Below, piece by piece: positions 45,263 to 54,131 of a stretch of DNA of 64,000 nt. The first letter of the stretch is position 1. Every line of letters begins with the position of its first letter. The notes beneath the pieces were generated by a model that was not told the DNA's origin, ran no database searches, and saw nothing but the letters and a program-made list of their open reading frames with translations. The stretch spans positions 277,593 to 341,592 of the forward strand of contig JAKSDQ010000071.1 of the NCBI GenBank assembly GCA_022360015.1, written 5' to 3'. Source of the stretch: Cytophagales bacterium (GTDB lineage: Bacteria > Bacteroidota > Bacteroidia > Cytophagales > Cyclobacteriaceae). The position numbers and the translations under genes are program-made.

Positions 45263-47557
45263 CTATTTTGACAGGGTTTGTTCCCAATCAAAATCCCATA
45301 TGGGCTCAGCACCCAAAAGGTGGGCTACAAAGTAATTCCAACGTTTTTTGCGAAAATACTTTGCATGCTGCCCCCGGTATCCGTGGCGTTGGCTTGGAAG
45401 TATTAGCAAGTCAAACTCCTTATCAGCTTTAACCAGTGCCTCAGCAAGTTTAAACGTGGCAGAAGGATTCACATTGTCGTCCAGGCCTCCATGCACCAGC
45501 AGCAGGCTGCCTTTCAATTTTCCTGCCATGGTAATGCTGGATTGCAGGTGGTAACTGGAATCCACTGGCCAGCCCATATACATTTCAGGCCACCAGGCCT
45601 TTTCCATCCTGAAATCATGATCACCCGAGCTCGCAACAGCCACCTTGTATACATCCGGGAATTGAAGCATGGCGTGGGCCGCGTCATATCCCCCTGCGGA
45701 ATGTCCAAAAATTCCTACCTTATCGGTATCTATCCAACTATATTGACTACCCAATTGTTCGATGGCCAATACGTGATCGGTCAGATTAAAGCCCATTTGT
45801 TTGTAGGAAACGTCATGAAATGCCTTCGATCTGCCGGCGGTGCCCATACCATCGACCATCATGACAATAAAGCCCAATTCCGCTAAGGCCTGATTGTTCC
45901 GAGCCAACGTCATGCTGAATGATTTGGGAAACATTTGCGTATGGGGGCCGGTATAGCTATGGTCGATAAGTGGATATTTTTTCATAGGATCGAAGTCGGT
46001 TGGTTTCCATAACGCTCCGTAAATCCTGGTTTTATGGTCTCTGCCTGTGGCCTCGAATACCTGAGGTGGACGCCAGTTTTTTGCCAGCAGACGCTTTATA
46101 TCTGCCCTGGATACTTCAACCAGAATCCTGCCACTTCCGGCATCTCGTAAAACGGAAATAGTGGGAGTTGTTGCCGTAGAAAAATTATCAAAAAAATAGT
46201 TTCCATCCGGGGAGAAACTCACCTCATGGTGAGCATCTTCTCCGGTCAGTAGTTTTAACTTTTTGCCGTCTGTAGTTACCCGGTAAAGGTGCTGATGATA
46301 GAGGTTTCTTCCTGGTTCTTTACCGGATGCCAAAAAATAAATAATACCCTTTTTCGTGTCAATCTGTTGGACGGTATTGACATAATAGTCCCCCAAACCA
46401 ATGGGTTTTATCTTCCCTGTTTCCAGATTCAATGTATAAAGCTGTTTCCAACCACTACGTTCCGAAGTAAATATCAATCGGTTCTTTGCTTCGATCAACC
46501 AGTAATTAAAATTGTCAATACGGGTATCGCTTGTTTCAGTAATCAGGGTGGTTAATTGATTGGTTTTCAGATCAAGTTTAAGGATATGGGATTTTTGATA
46601 CCCACGTTCCGAATAATGCGCATAAACCTGTCCCGGTGCAGCAGACCAACGGAAGCTAATACCATTAATATGGGTATTGCGTGGTAAATCAGGAACAATT
46701 TCCTTTTTCTGTTCGATATTGTAAAATGCCGGTATCATGTGAACCATCGTAGTATCTCCGGGCGAACCCCTGAAGTAGGAGAGCAGCCTGGAGCGGTAAA
46801 GCGTGTCTACGCTCCAATCGAGCAAATACATTTTATCCGCATACCTCAGATCACAAATGCTGGTTTGAATCCATTTGGAATCGGGAGACCAATTGACATA
46901 AAATCGCTGAGGACGTTCACCATTTTCACCTTCCATTTTATCAAACCAGCCATAATAGCTGCCGTATTCATAGTTCTGTTTTCCCCGGGTACTCAACTGA
47001 TACACTTTCCCTGTTTCTGTTGATTTTATGAAAAGATTATAATCTTCGGAATAGGCCACCCATTTGCCATCAGGTGATCGGGATTCGAACAGGTACTCTT
47101 CCTTTTGAGGCGCTACGGAAGTAATTGTATGAGCCTCTAAATTAAGTTGGAAAATCTTCCCCTTTACGCTGAATTGAATATGTTCTTTATTAATATAGTC
47201 TACAGAATTAAAAGGAAGGTCTGTTGCCTGTACTTCTTCCTTCAAAATAACACGTAAAGCATCCGCCACTTTCTGATGGTCAAAAAGGTGTGATACTTCC
47301 AATGAAGGGAAAGATACTCGATTAAATACCTTGTTTCCCGGCCCATAATGCATGTACCAAAGACCGGAACTATCAGGGTACCAATGGGCGCGAACAAACA
47401 GATTGAAGGCTGTTTTATTGTTTATATTTTCCATCAAAAAACTAACAGCCCTGGCATAATCATTGCGGTTTACCTCCTGTCCCCTGGCAGTAAAAGAGGC
47501 AATAAGTCCCGCGCAAACGATGAGAAAAAAGCAGCATTTTTTAATGGGGGCGATCAT
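45263..47557 (-). CDS. S9 prolyl oligopeptidase family peptidase (DPP-IV type), secreted
   Basis: About 764 residues from the ATG at 47557, which starts a signal peptide (MIAPIKKCCFFLIVCAGLIA, cleavage near ARGQ) and lies 13 bases after the upstream peptidase gene. The N-terminal half is a beta-propeller (DPP-IV N-terminal domain: YLFESRSPDGKWVAYSEDYN, YVNWSPDSKWIQTSICDLR). The C-terminal alpha/beta hydrolase carries the Ser in GIFGHSAGGYDA, the Asp in HGGLDDNVNP and the His in PSQRHGYRG. DPP-IV enzymes remove Xaa-Pro dipeptides, and here the neighbours degrade hydroxyproline. It probably trims Pro/Hyp-rich peptides in the periplasm. Confidence 0.93.
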   Translation of the reverse strand: MIAPIKKCCFFLIVCAGLIASFTARGQEVNRNDYARAVSFLMENINNKTAFNLFVRAHWYPDSSGLWYMHYGPGNKVFNRVSFPSLEVSHLFDHQKVADALRVILKEEVQATDLPFNSVDYINKEHIQFSVKGKIFQLNLEAHTITSVAPQKEEYLFESRSPDGKWVAYSEDYNLFIKSTETGKVYQLSTRGKQNYEYGSYYGWFDKMEGENGERPQRFYVNWSPDSKWIQTSICDLRYADKMYLLDWSVDTLYRSRLLSYFRGSPGDTTMVHMIPAFYNIEQKKEIVPDLPRNTHINGISFRWSAAPGQVYAHYSERGYQKSHILKLDLKTNQLTTLITETSDTRIDNFNYWLIEAKNRLIFTSERSGWKQLYTLNLETGKIKPIGLGDYYVNTVQQIDTKKGIIYFLASGKEPGRNLYHQHLYRVTTDGKKLKLLTGEDAHHEVSFSPDGNYFFDNFSTATTPTISVLRDAGSGRILVEVSRADIKRLLAKNWRPPQVFEATGRDHKTRIYGALWKPTDFDPMKKYPLIDHSYTGPHTQMFPKSFSMTLARNNQALAELGFIVMMVDGMGTAGRSKAFHDVSYKQMGFNLTDHVLAIEQLGSQYSWIDTDKVGIFGHSAGGYDAAHAMLQFPDVYKVAVASSGDHDFRMEKAWWPEMYMGWPVDSSYHLQSSITMAGKLKGSLLLVHGGLDDNVNPSATFKLAEALVKADKEFDLLILPSQRHGYRGQHAKYFRKKRWNYFVAHLLGAEPIWDFDWEQTLSK

Positions 47558-47570
47558 TGTCAAAACAAAA

Positions 47571-48392
47571 TTAATCGCTTGTATAAATGTTCGATTTGGC
47601 ATGGCAGGAAGGATTGTAGGTGGGCAAATCAAAGAATTCATCGATCAATGCGTATAGTTGGGGGTCATACACCTTCATCTCGTCGGCAGTATTTATATAA
47701 TTATGCTTGCCATCCGGCTTGGGCACTTCTGCATTGACGCCAAACCAATTCTGTATTCCTTCAGCCCAATATTCATGAATGTTGGTGGCGGCATAAGTGT
47801 TTTTATATTTACCGTCTTGCAAGGCAGCATCTAAGGTCGCCTGGAGACGATCATTGAAGTCAGGATAGACGGAGAGGATTCCTATCCCATGAATGGAATG
47901 TGCAAACTCATGGATAAGTATGTCTTCGGCATGGTACTTATCTATTTGGTAACATAGCAGGTTTTCCTCTGCGCAACTTGTTAGCGGGCTTTCCAAAGTC
48001 CCACCCAATCCCCTGGCCCTGACATCCCAGTTAAGCGTAGTATCTTTGGCCAAATAGCGGTGTTCAGGCAAATCAGTGGTACCCTCGTATCTGGCCATAA
48101 TAGCCACTTTGGTGTGGTGTTTTACCAACGCATCCAATACTTTAGGCACCAAAAATTCCGTCATGGCTGCTACCGTTACTCCCGCTGCCTGAATTGCCTC
48201 ATCAGGTACTTTGTGCGATGATATAATAGGGATGCCATTAACATTGATATATTTTTTGTAAAACGGATCCAGATGTAACGAGTCAGGGGGTGCTGTGATT
48301 TTCCAATTTTTGAAATCATTGTCGATCACTTTTGAACCCGATAACACGAATAGCGTTATGCTGGTTACTAATAATGATAGGGTTTTCATCAA
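47571..48392 (-). CDS. Exported zinc metallopeptidase-like protein (HExxH)
   Basis: 273 residues. The N-terminus MMKTLSLLVTSITLFVLSGS is a signal sequence. The zinc motif is HEFAH at about residues 161-165 (ILIHEFAHSIHGIG), with a likely third ligand Glu in EYWAEGIQNWF (about 211). This spacing resembles short lethal-factor-like or gluzincin-type peptidases rather than thermolysin. Encoded between the AraC regulator and the DPP-IV-type peptidase, 13 bases from the latter, so they are probably co-transcribed. Inferred role: cutting Hyp-rich protein into peptides. Confidence 0.8.
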   Translation of the reverse strand: MMKTLSLLVTSITLFVLSGSKVIDNDFKNWKITAPPDSLHLDPFYKKYINVNGIPIISSHKVPDEAIQAAGVTVAAMTEFLVPKVLDALVKHHTKVAIMARYEGTTDLPEHRYLAKDTTLNWDVRARGLGGTLESPLTSCAEENLLCYQIDKYHAEDILIHEFAHSIHGIGILSVYPDFNDRLQATLDAALQDGKYKNTYAATNIHEYWAEGIQNWFGVNAEVPKPDGKHNYINTADEMKVYDPQLYALIDEFFDLPTYNPSCHAKSNIYTSD

Positions 48393-48453
48393 TATATGCT
48401 ATTTTGTAAATTAATATGTATCAATTACTACTTCCAATAATACCACGGGTGTT

Positions 48454-49350
48454 TTAAATCAAGCCACTCTTTAAGGGATGATGTATCAGATGATGTTTTT
48501 TCTGATATCCGGTGGGGGTATATCCTGTAATTTTTTTAAATTTTCTGTTAAAATGCGAGAGATTGTTAAAGCCAACTTTATAAGATGTCTGTATCACTGT
48601 CGAATCTTTCTCCCGGAGATAATTGCATGCTTTGCTTATTCTCACCTCAGTCAAAAAATTAACATAGGTCTTTCTTGTTCTATGTTTAAAAAACCTGCAA
48701 AAGGCACTGGAAGACATGTTGGCTATAGCAGATACTTCCTCTAGTCCGATCGGCCTGTGATATTGACTTAAGGTAAATTGGATAACATCGTTTAGTCTTT
48801 TACCATCAATTTCCTGCACATCACCGTCGGTGACATAATTGGATAGAAATTTACTATTATCGGTTCTGCACAGGAGGCGAAGCATGATCAAAATTTGTAT
48901 AAGCTTGTCGAGCCCTTCGACCTGCGTAATATTTTTCAATAGCGAAGAAATCTCCTTTTTGGTGTGCTTTGTGATCTTGAGCCCTTTTTTTGCCCTCTTA
49001 AAAAAATCGGATACTTCTCGGGTTTCGGGAATATTAAAAAAATTATTCCCCAATGTTCTGCGGTCCAAAAACACTGAAATCGCTTTGGCCCGCAGGTGGG
49101 GCAAATCTTCATAATATATTTTATCACTTCTGAATACGTGTGGAATATTCTCCCCGATAACAAAAATATCCCCGCTTTTGAACTCCCCGATATAATCTCC
49201 AAGATATAAGGTCCCGGTGCCCTCTAGAATCAAAGTGATCTGGATTTCCGGGTGCTGATGAAGTGTATCGTAGAAATGTGGCTCATCATCAAACTGAACC
49301 AAAAAAGATACATCCTCTGTCCTCGGTATCTTAAAAGGAAGAATTTTCAT
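48454..49350 (-). CDS. AraC-family regulator of the hydroxyproline module
   Basis: 298 residues: a cupin-like sensor (LHQHPEIQITLILEGTGTLY, SGDIFVIGENIPHVFRS) and a C-terminal AraC helix-turn-helix (about 195-285; YKVGFNNLSHFNRKFKKITG). Divergent from the hydroxyproline catabolic genes and in line with the two peptidase genes, so it is placed to control both arms. Paralog of the regulator at 17849-18736. The shared 157-base intergenic region carries repeated boxes (separate entry). The inducer is presumably hydroxyproline or a Hyp glycoside. Confidence 0.92.
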   Translation of the reverse strand: MKILPFKIPRTEDVSFLVQFDDEPHFYDTLHQHPEIQITLILEGTGTLYLGDYIGEFKSGDIFVIGENIPHVFRSDKIYYEDLPHLRAKAISVFLDRRTLGNNFFNIPETREVSDFFKRAKKGLKITKHTKKEISSLLKNITQVEGLDKLIQILIMLRLLCRTDNSKFLSNYVTDGDVQEIDGKRLNDVIQFTLSQYHRPIGLEEVSAIANMSSSAFCRFFKHRTRKTYVNFLTEVRISKACNYLREKDSTVIQTSYKVGFNNLSHFNRKFKKITGYTPTGYQKKHHLIHHPLKSGLI

Positions 49351-49373
49351 ACAGTTAATATACTAAGTAAATA

Positions 49374-49443
49374 CTATTTTGCACGAATCAATACTATAAA
49401 TATTCATTATAGAGCAAAATAGCATTATTATTCGCAAAAATAG
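49374..49443. promoter_or_regulatory. Candidate operator boxes between araC-like and deaminase genes
   Basis: CTATTTTGC at 49374-49382, its exact complement GCAAAATAG at 49414-49422, and a near copy GCAAAAATAG at 49434-49443. Three related boxes in a divergent intergenic region suit an AraC-type regulator. Read on the minus strand, the rightmost box also gives TATTTTTG, matching the Bacteroidota -7 pattern TAnnTTTG for the regulator gene itself. A tentative call made by eye. Confidence 0.45.
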
Positions 49444-49507
49444 TCAAAGGTTTTAATCCATTGGGATACGAAATTTGCAGGGAACTTAACATTTAACTAA
49501 ATAAATC

Positions 49508-50437
49508 ATGATGAATTGGAATGGTGTTTATCCGGCGATTACAACCAAATTTACAGACAACGATCAATTGGACATTGACAAATTTGGCAAAAGTATCGGC
49601 ATTCAGATAGAGGCTGGAGTAGACGGGATTATACTTGGAGGATCTTTAGGTGAAGCGAGCGCATTAAATGAGGAAGAAAAACTTCAGTTACTGACTACGA
49701 CGCGCTCTGTGGTAGCGGGTAAAGTTCCCGTTATTATGAACATCGCCGAGCAAACCACCAAAAATGCTATCAGACAAGCGGAGAAGGCCCAGCAAAATGG
49801 AGCAAACGGTATCATGTTGCTGCCGCCAATGAGGTACAAGGCCACAGATGCGGAAACCGTACAATATTTTAAGGAGGTCGCCAACGCGACAGATCTGCCT
49901 GTCATGATTTATAATAACCCGGTAGACTATAAAATTATGGTGAGCCTGGATATGTTTGAAGCGTTAGCTTCCTGTAAAAATATCGTAGCCGTGAAGGACT
50001 CCACAAGGGATACAACCAATGTGACCAGAATGATCAACAGGTTTGGGGATCGTTTTAAAATTTTTTCCGGGGTGGATACGCTGGCCATGGAAAGCCTTTT
50101 CCTGGGTGCCCATGGATGGGTGGCCGGTTTGGTTTGTGCATTCCCTCACGAAACCGTGGCGATCTATAGATTGATAAAAGCTGGTAAATCGCAAGAGGCG
50201 GTGGATATTTATCGTTGGTTCCTTCCCTTATTGGAATTAGATATCAATCCCCAACTGGTTCAGAATATAAAACTGGCGGAAGTATATACCGGACTCGGAA
50301 GCGAAAATGTGCGTCCTCCGAGATTACCTCTGGCCGGTAAGGAAAGGGAACGAGTGATAGCAGTTATAGAACGGGCGCTCGAAAAACGGCCGCAACTACC
50401 TGATTACTTAAATTTAGAACCGGCAGCCGCCCAATAG
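49508..50437 (+). CDS. DapA-family lyase, probable pyrroline-4-hydroxy-2-carboxylate deaminase
   Basis: 309 residues, a TIM barrel of the dihydrodipicolinate synthase/N-acetylneuraminate lyase family. Schiff-base Lys at 163 (NIVAVKDSTRDT), Tyr at 135 (MIYNNPVDY), N-terminal substrate loop GGSLGEASALNEEEK. The family covers many reactions. Placement with a hydroxyproline epimerase and a D-amino acid dehydrogenase indicates the third step of hydroxyproline breakdown: deamination of 1-pyrroline-4-hydroxy-2-carboxylate to 2-oxoglutarate semialdehyde. The semialdehyde dehydrogenase that would finish the route is not in this window. Confidence 0.85.
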   Translation: MMNWNGVYPAITTKFTDNDQLDIDKFGKSIGIQIEAGVDGIILGGSLGEASALNEEEKLQLLTTTRSVVAGKVPVIMNIAEQTTKNAIRQAEKAQQNGANGIMLLPPMRYKATDAETVQYFKEVANATDLPVMIYNNPVDYKIMVSLDMFEALASCKNIVAVKDSTRDTTNVTRMINRFGDRFKIFSGVDTLAMESLFLGAHGWVAGLVCAFPHETVAIYRLIKAGKSQEAVDIYRWFLPLLELDINPQLVQNIKLAEVYTGLGSENVRPPRLPLAGKERERVIAVIERALEKRPQLPDYLNLEPAAAQ

Positions 50438-50611
50438 GGTAAAGGTATCATTTAAATCAATGGTCTCATGGCTGCGACACGCTCCGGAAACATCTGGAGA
50501 ATGTAAACCACGGCAATCCAATTACAAGCATATGATGTGTCTCGAGTCCATGAGTAAAAGGTGCCTGAAGATTGATAGAGGCTCGAACGGTTCAACAATT
50601 TTGAAAAGCAA

Positions 50612-51613
50612 ATGGCTAAGAAGACCTTTTTTTGTGTAGATGCTCATACCTGTGGCAATCCTGTGAGGTTGGTGGCTGGCGGAGGGCCTATCCTCGAAGG
50701 TCAAAATATGACCGAAAGACGTCAAAATTTTCTTGAAACGTATGACTGGATCAGAAAGGGGCTGATGTTTGAGCCACGGGGGCACGATATGATGTCGGGA
50801 AGTATTCTGTATCCACCCGCAGACCCTGCCAATGATGTTGGTGTTTTGTTTATTGAAACCAGTGGATGTCTGCCAATGTGCGGTCATGGCACCATAGGTA
50901 CTGTCACTATCGCTATTGAAGAAGGGCTTGTAAATCCTAAATCTCCCGGGAAGCTAAGGCTTGAAACGCCGGCAGGGTTAGTCATCGTCGATTACAAACA
51001 AGAAGGTAAAAAAGTAACCTCGGTCAGGCTGATCAACGTTCCTGCTTATCTGGCAGCCGAAAATATTACGGTAGCCTGCCCCGGCCTGGGTAAGCTTACT
51101 GTAGATGTAGCTTACGGAGGTAATTTTTATGCCATCGTCGATCCACAGGAGAATTTTAGTGGCATACAAGATTTCTCTGCAGAGCAACTCGTTCAGCATA
51201 GCCGGATTTTAAGGGAAAAGATCAATGTGGCGCATTCCTTTGTTCATCCATTGAATAGTTCCATAAAAGGTTTAAGTCACATCCTATGGACCGGAAATAC
51301 GCTTTCTGCTGACGCTACGGCTCGAAATGCAGTTTTCTATGGAGATAAAGCCATTGATCGGTCGCCATGTGGCACCGGCACCTCAGCAAGAATGGCCCAA
51401 TGGTATTCAAAAGGTAAGCTGAAAATCGGTGAAACCTTCATTCACGAAAGTTACATCGGATCCAAGTTCACCGGACGTATAGAAGAAGAAACCACTATTA
51501 ATGGCATGATGGCGATCATACCCAGTATAGAGGGGTGGGCCAGGATTACAGGCTATAATAATATTTTCATAGATGATGACGATCCTTATGCTCACGGCTT
51601 CCAGGTAATTTAA
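50612..51613 (+). CDS. 4-hydroxyproline 2-epimerase (proline racemase family)
   Basis: 333 residues. Converts trans-4-hydroxy-L-proline to cis-4-hydroxy-D-proline with two Cys acid/bases. Both are present: C90 (LPMCGHGTIG) and C253 (RSPCGTGTSARMA). The second Cys rules out the trans-3-hydroxyproline dehydratase branch, which has Thr there. The neighbours favour hydroxyproline over proline as substrate. It lies 174 bases after the deaminase gene and 6 bases before the dehydrogenase gene. Confidence 0.93.
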   Translation: MAKKTFFCVDAHTCGNPVRLVAGGGPILEGQNMTERRQNFLETYDWIRKGLMFEPRGHDMMSGSILYPPADPANDVGVLFIETSGCLPMCGHGTIGTVTIAIEEGLVNPKSPGKLRLETPAGLVIVDYKQEGKKVTSVRLINVPAYLAAENITVACPGLGKLTVDVAYGGNFYAIVDPQENFSGIQDFSAEQLVQHSRILREKINVAHSFVHPLNSSIKGLSHILWTGNTLSADATARNAVFYGDKAIDRSPCGTGTSARMAQWYSKGKLKIGETFIHESYIGSKFTGRIEEETTINGMMAIIPSIEGWARITGYNNIFIDDDDPYAHGFQVI

Positions 51614-51619
51614 TCCCCT

Positions 51620-52873
51620 ATGAAAACTAAAAAAGCAGTAGTCGTAGGAGGTGGTATCATTGGCTTGTGTTCCGCTTATTTTCTGAACAAGAAAGGGTTT
51701 GAAGTAACAGTGATAGACAAAGGAGACTTCCGGCAAGGTTGTTCACACGGAAATGCAGGCATGATAGTTCCCAGCCATTTTATCCCTCTTGCAGCACCCG
51801 GAGCAATTAAACTTGGGTTAAAATGGATGTTTAACCCTGAAAGCCCTTTTCATCTTCCGCTTCGCCTTGACAAAGATCTGATTACCTGGGTTTGGAAATT
51901 TTACCGGGCAGCCAACAAAAGGCACGTTACGCGTTCAGCCCCCCTATTGAGTTGGCTTAATCTCGCGAGTAAGCAACTTTATGAGGAAATCGGTGAAGAA
52001 GCGTTGCCGGCATTTGGATTTCAGAAAAAAGGCCTGCTGATGGTATGTAAAACTTTCAAAGTATTGGATGAAGAAGCATCTCTGGTCACGATGGCCCAAA
52101 AGCTTGGGATAAAGGCCATGGTATTATCATCGGATGAGGTAAGGCAACTGGATCCGGGCCTGCGATTAGCTATTGCCGGAGCGGTTTATTTTCCTGGGGA
52201 TGCCTTCCTTACCCCACAGCTTTTTATGTCCGGTTTGTATCATAGGCTTTGCACCTTGGGGGTTTCATTTCTGCCGTTTTCAGAAGTCATCTCGTTCTCT
52301 AAAAAAGCAGGCGTGATTACGGCTGCTCATACCAAAAATAAGAGTTTTGTTGCCGACGAATATATCATAGCCGGGGGTGCATGGTCCGGCCGATTGTGTC
52401 GAAATCTTTCAGTCAATTTACCCTTGATCGCCGGTAAAGGATACAGTGTATTACTACCTCAGCCCAAGGCTCGACCAAAGATCTGCGCAATCCTTACAGA
52501 AGCCAGGGTTGCGGTAACGCCTATGCAAAACGGATTGCGTTTTGCAGGGACCATGGAACTAGGGAACGCCCATGAAAAAGTCAATAAAAAGCGTTTAAAT
52601 GGTATATTTAAGTCCATACCTCGATATTTCCCCGATTTTAAAGCTGTTGACTTTCAAAACCTGGATGTATGGACCGGCCTGCGTCCTTGCAGTCCTGACG
52701 GCCTCCCCTATCTGGGACGGCCCAAGCATTTTAAAAATCTAATTTTAGCCACCGGTCATGCTATGATGGGGCTCAGCCTTGGCCCGGTAACCGGGCACCT
52801 CGTATCTCAGATTGCCTGTAACGAAAAAATGGAAAGAGATATATCATTATTAAATCCTTCAAGATATGATTGA
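51620..52873 (+). CDS. FAD-dependent D-hydroxyproline dehydrogenase (DadA/DAO family)
   Basis: 417 residues. N-terminal FAD-binding fold VVVGGGIIGLCSAYFLNKKG with acidic VIDKGDF, then GCSHGNAGMIVPS, a central EYIIAGGAWSGRLC and a C-terminal FAD-contact region DVWTGLRPCSPDGLPYLG and TGHAMMGLSLGPVTG. It would oxidise cis-4-hydroxy-D-proline to 1-pyrroline-4-hydroxy-2-carboxylate, linking the epimerase and the deaminase. A decayed partial copy lies at 19247-19649. A 13-bp direct repeat starts 2 bases after its stop. Confidence 0.92.
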   Translation: MKTKKAVVVGGGIIGLCSAYFLNKKGFEVTVIDKGDFRQGCSHGNAGMIVPSHFIPLAAPGAIKLGLKWMFNPESPFHLPLRLDKDLITWVWKFYRAANKRHVTRSAPLLSWLNLASKQLYEEIGEEALPAFGFQKKGLLMVCKTFKVLDEEASLVTMAQKLGIKAMVLSSDEVRQLDPGLRLAIAGAVYFPGDAFLTPQLFMSGLYHRLCTLGVSFLPFSEVISFSKKAGVITAAHTKNKSFVADEYIIAGGAWSGRLCRNLSVNLPLIAGKGYSVLLPQPKARPKICAILTEARVAVTPMQNGLRFAGTMELGNAHEKVNKKRLNGIFKSIPRYFPDFKAVDFQNLDVWTGLRPCSPDGLPYLGRPKHFKNLILATGHAMMGLSLGPVTGHLVSQIACNEKMERDISLLNPSRYD

Positions 52874-52874
52874 G

Positions 52875-52887
52875 ATCAGATAAGCCA
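52875..52887 (+). repeat. Direct repeat, left copy flanking the defence island
   Basis: ATCAGATAAGCCA, identical to 63628-63640. Located just after the dehydrogenase stop codon, where A+T content rises. It may be one half of an attachment-site or insertion duplication. Confidence 0.5.
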
Positions 52888-53339
52888 TCTTTACCTGGAA
52901 AAATAATATTTTAACAACAGTTCATTGAAATAATGCGAAACTTAAAACCCCGGTATCTCCCCCTATCGACCTTTATCGAACACATTTAGGGAGGATTTAA
53001 AACGGTTTTGCGCCCTACACTGATAAAGCCGCTTAGCTCATGTATTGATTGGAATTGGTTGTAGTTTTTCTTTATTCTATCTTATCTGATTTTAACTTTG
53101 TTTTAACTCAAGACAAAAAATAGTTAAGATTAAACTTCACAAAAAGCTTTTCTTACAACAAGTGGGCTTTAAGAGCTTTTAGTGTTTCTCAGATCATTAG
53201 AATTTTTGTATTTAATTGTCTAGCTATTAGACGAATTAAACCATAATATTATTTTTGCGCCCTGGAAAAATTATGTATTTTCAAATCTGGTATCGGCTAT
53301 ATTAAAATCAGAAATATCGAGTTACAAAAGTCCCTCCAC
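52888..53339. other. AT-rich intergenic region at the left edge of the defence island
   Basis: About 450 bases with stops in every frame and no gene. It contains the promoter of the HipA-like gene. A small GTCTA/TAGAC hairpin lies near 53218-53232; nothing else stands out. Confidence 0.45.
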
Positions 53340-54131
53340 ATGCTTCCAATTTATGATCAGTTAACATTTCAAGAAATAATTGAAAAAGGAGGCCGAACCA
53401 AACCGTGGATAATAAAAGTAAATACGCCAAGAGGTCTAAAAAACTATGTTGTGAAGTTATTTAATGAGGAGGAGGTTGAAAAAAATGCTATTTCTAATGA
53501 AGTTTTTGGGAGCATTTTAGCCCGACAGTTTGAATTGAATGTCCCGGAACCTGCATTATTTATATTTAATGATGATTTTATTAAAACATTAGATGATAAA
53601 TGCTGGCAAATCGTTGAGGAAAGGCACAAAGGAGTAAAGTTTGGTTGTGAACTATTGGAAGGGGCACTATTATTTGACCCAAAAATGCGTAAGAATGTTG
53701 CAAATAAAATCGTTGATATTGACACAATATTCGCATTTGATAACCTAATTAATAATTCGGATAGGAATAACCATAAACCTAATTTATTAGTACACCATAA
53801 TGAAGGGTATCTTATTGATCATGAATTAGGATTTTCATCTAAACAAAAAAATTTTAGTAATTTAGACGAGTGGAACCCTTCAGAAAGAAATAAATGGCAT
53901 ATATTTTACAATTATCTGAAAAGATCAAGAGTAAAAACTAAAAAAAAATACTTTCAAACATTTGTAGAGTATCTGAGAGTGTTAAATATCACAATTTTAG
54001 ATACATATGCAGCACAGCTACTTGATAATGATCTTCAAATTAACAACTATAACTCGATTATTAAATTTTTGGGTCAGGTAAAATCTAATCCTACAAGATT
54101 TGTAAACCTCTTAAAAAATATAATAAAATGA
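53340..54131 (+). CDS. HipA-like kinase-fold protein
   Basis: 263 residues with kinase-like signatures of the stand-alone HipA-like family: VVKLF (nucleotide-binding Lys), SNEVFGSILARQFELNVPEP, a catalytic loop NLINNSDRNNHKPNLL with Asp and Asn, and the metal-binding LIDHELGF in the DFG position. No HipB-like antitoxin gene accompanies it. The next gene overlaps by four bases (ATGA) and encodes a DUF3037 protein; this pairing recurs in bacteria but its role is not established. Sits in AT-rich DNA beside a DISARM-type operon, which suggests defence or a toxin-like function. Confidence 0.8.
   Translation: MLPIYDQLTFQEIIEKGGRTKPWIIKVNTPRGLKNYVVKLFNEEEVEKNAISNEVFGSILARQFELNVPEPALFIFNDDFIKTLDDKCWQIVEERHKGVKFGCELLEGALLFDPKMRKNVANKIVDIDTIFAFDNLINNSDRNNHKPNLLVHHNEGYLIDHELGFSSKQKNFSNLDEWNPSERNKWHIFYNYLKRSRVKTKKKYFQTFVEYLRVLNITILDTYAAQLLDNDLQINNYNSIIKFLGQVKSNPTRFVNLLKNIIK

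Noticed and set aside
45019..45312. 97-codon minus-strand frame between the oxidoreductase and DPP-IV-type genes
   Set aside because: It overlaps the ends of both real genes in another frame and has no recognisable domain.
50612..51613. trans-3-hydroxy-L-proline dehydratase
   Set aside because: The second catalytic position is Cys (C253), not Thr as in the dehydratases.
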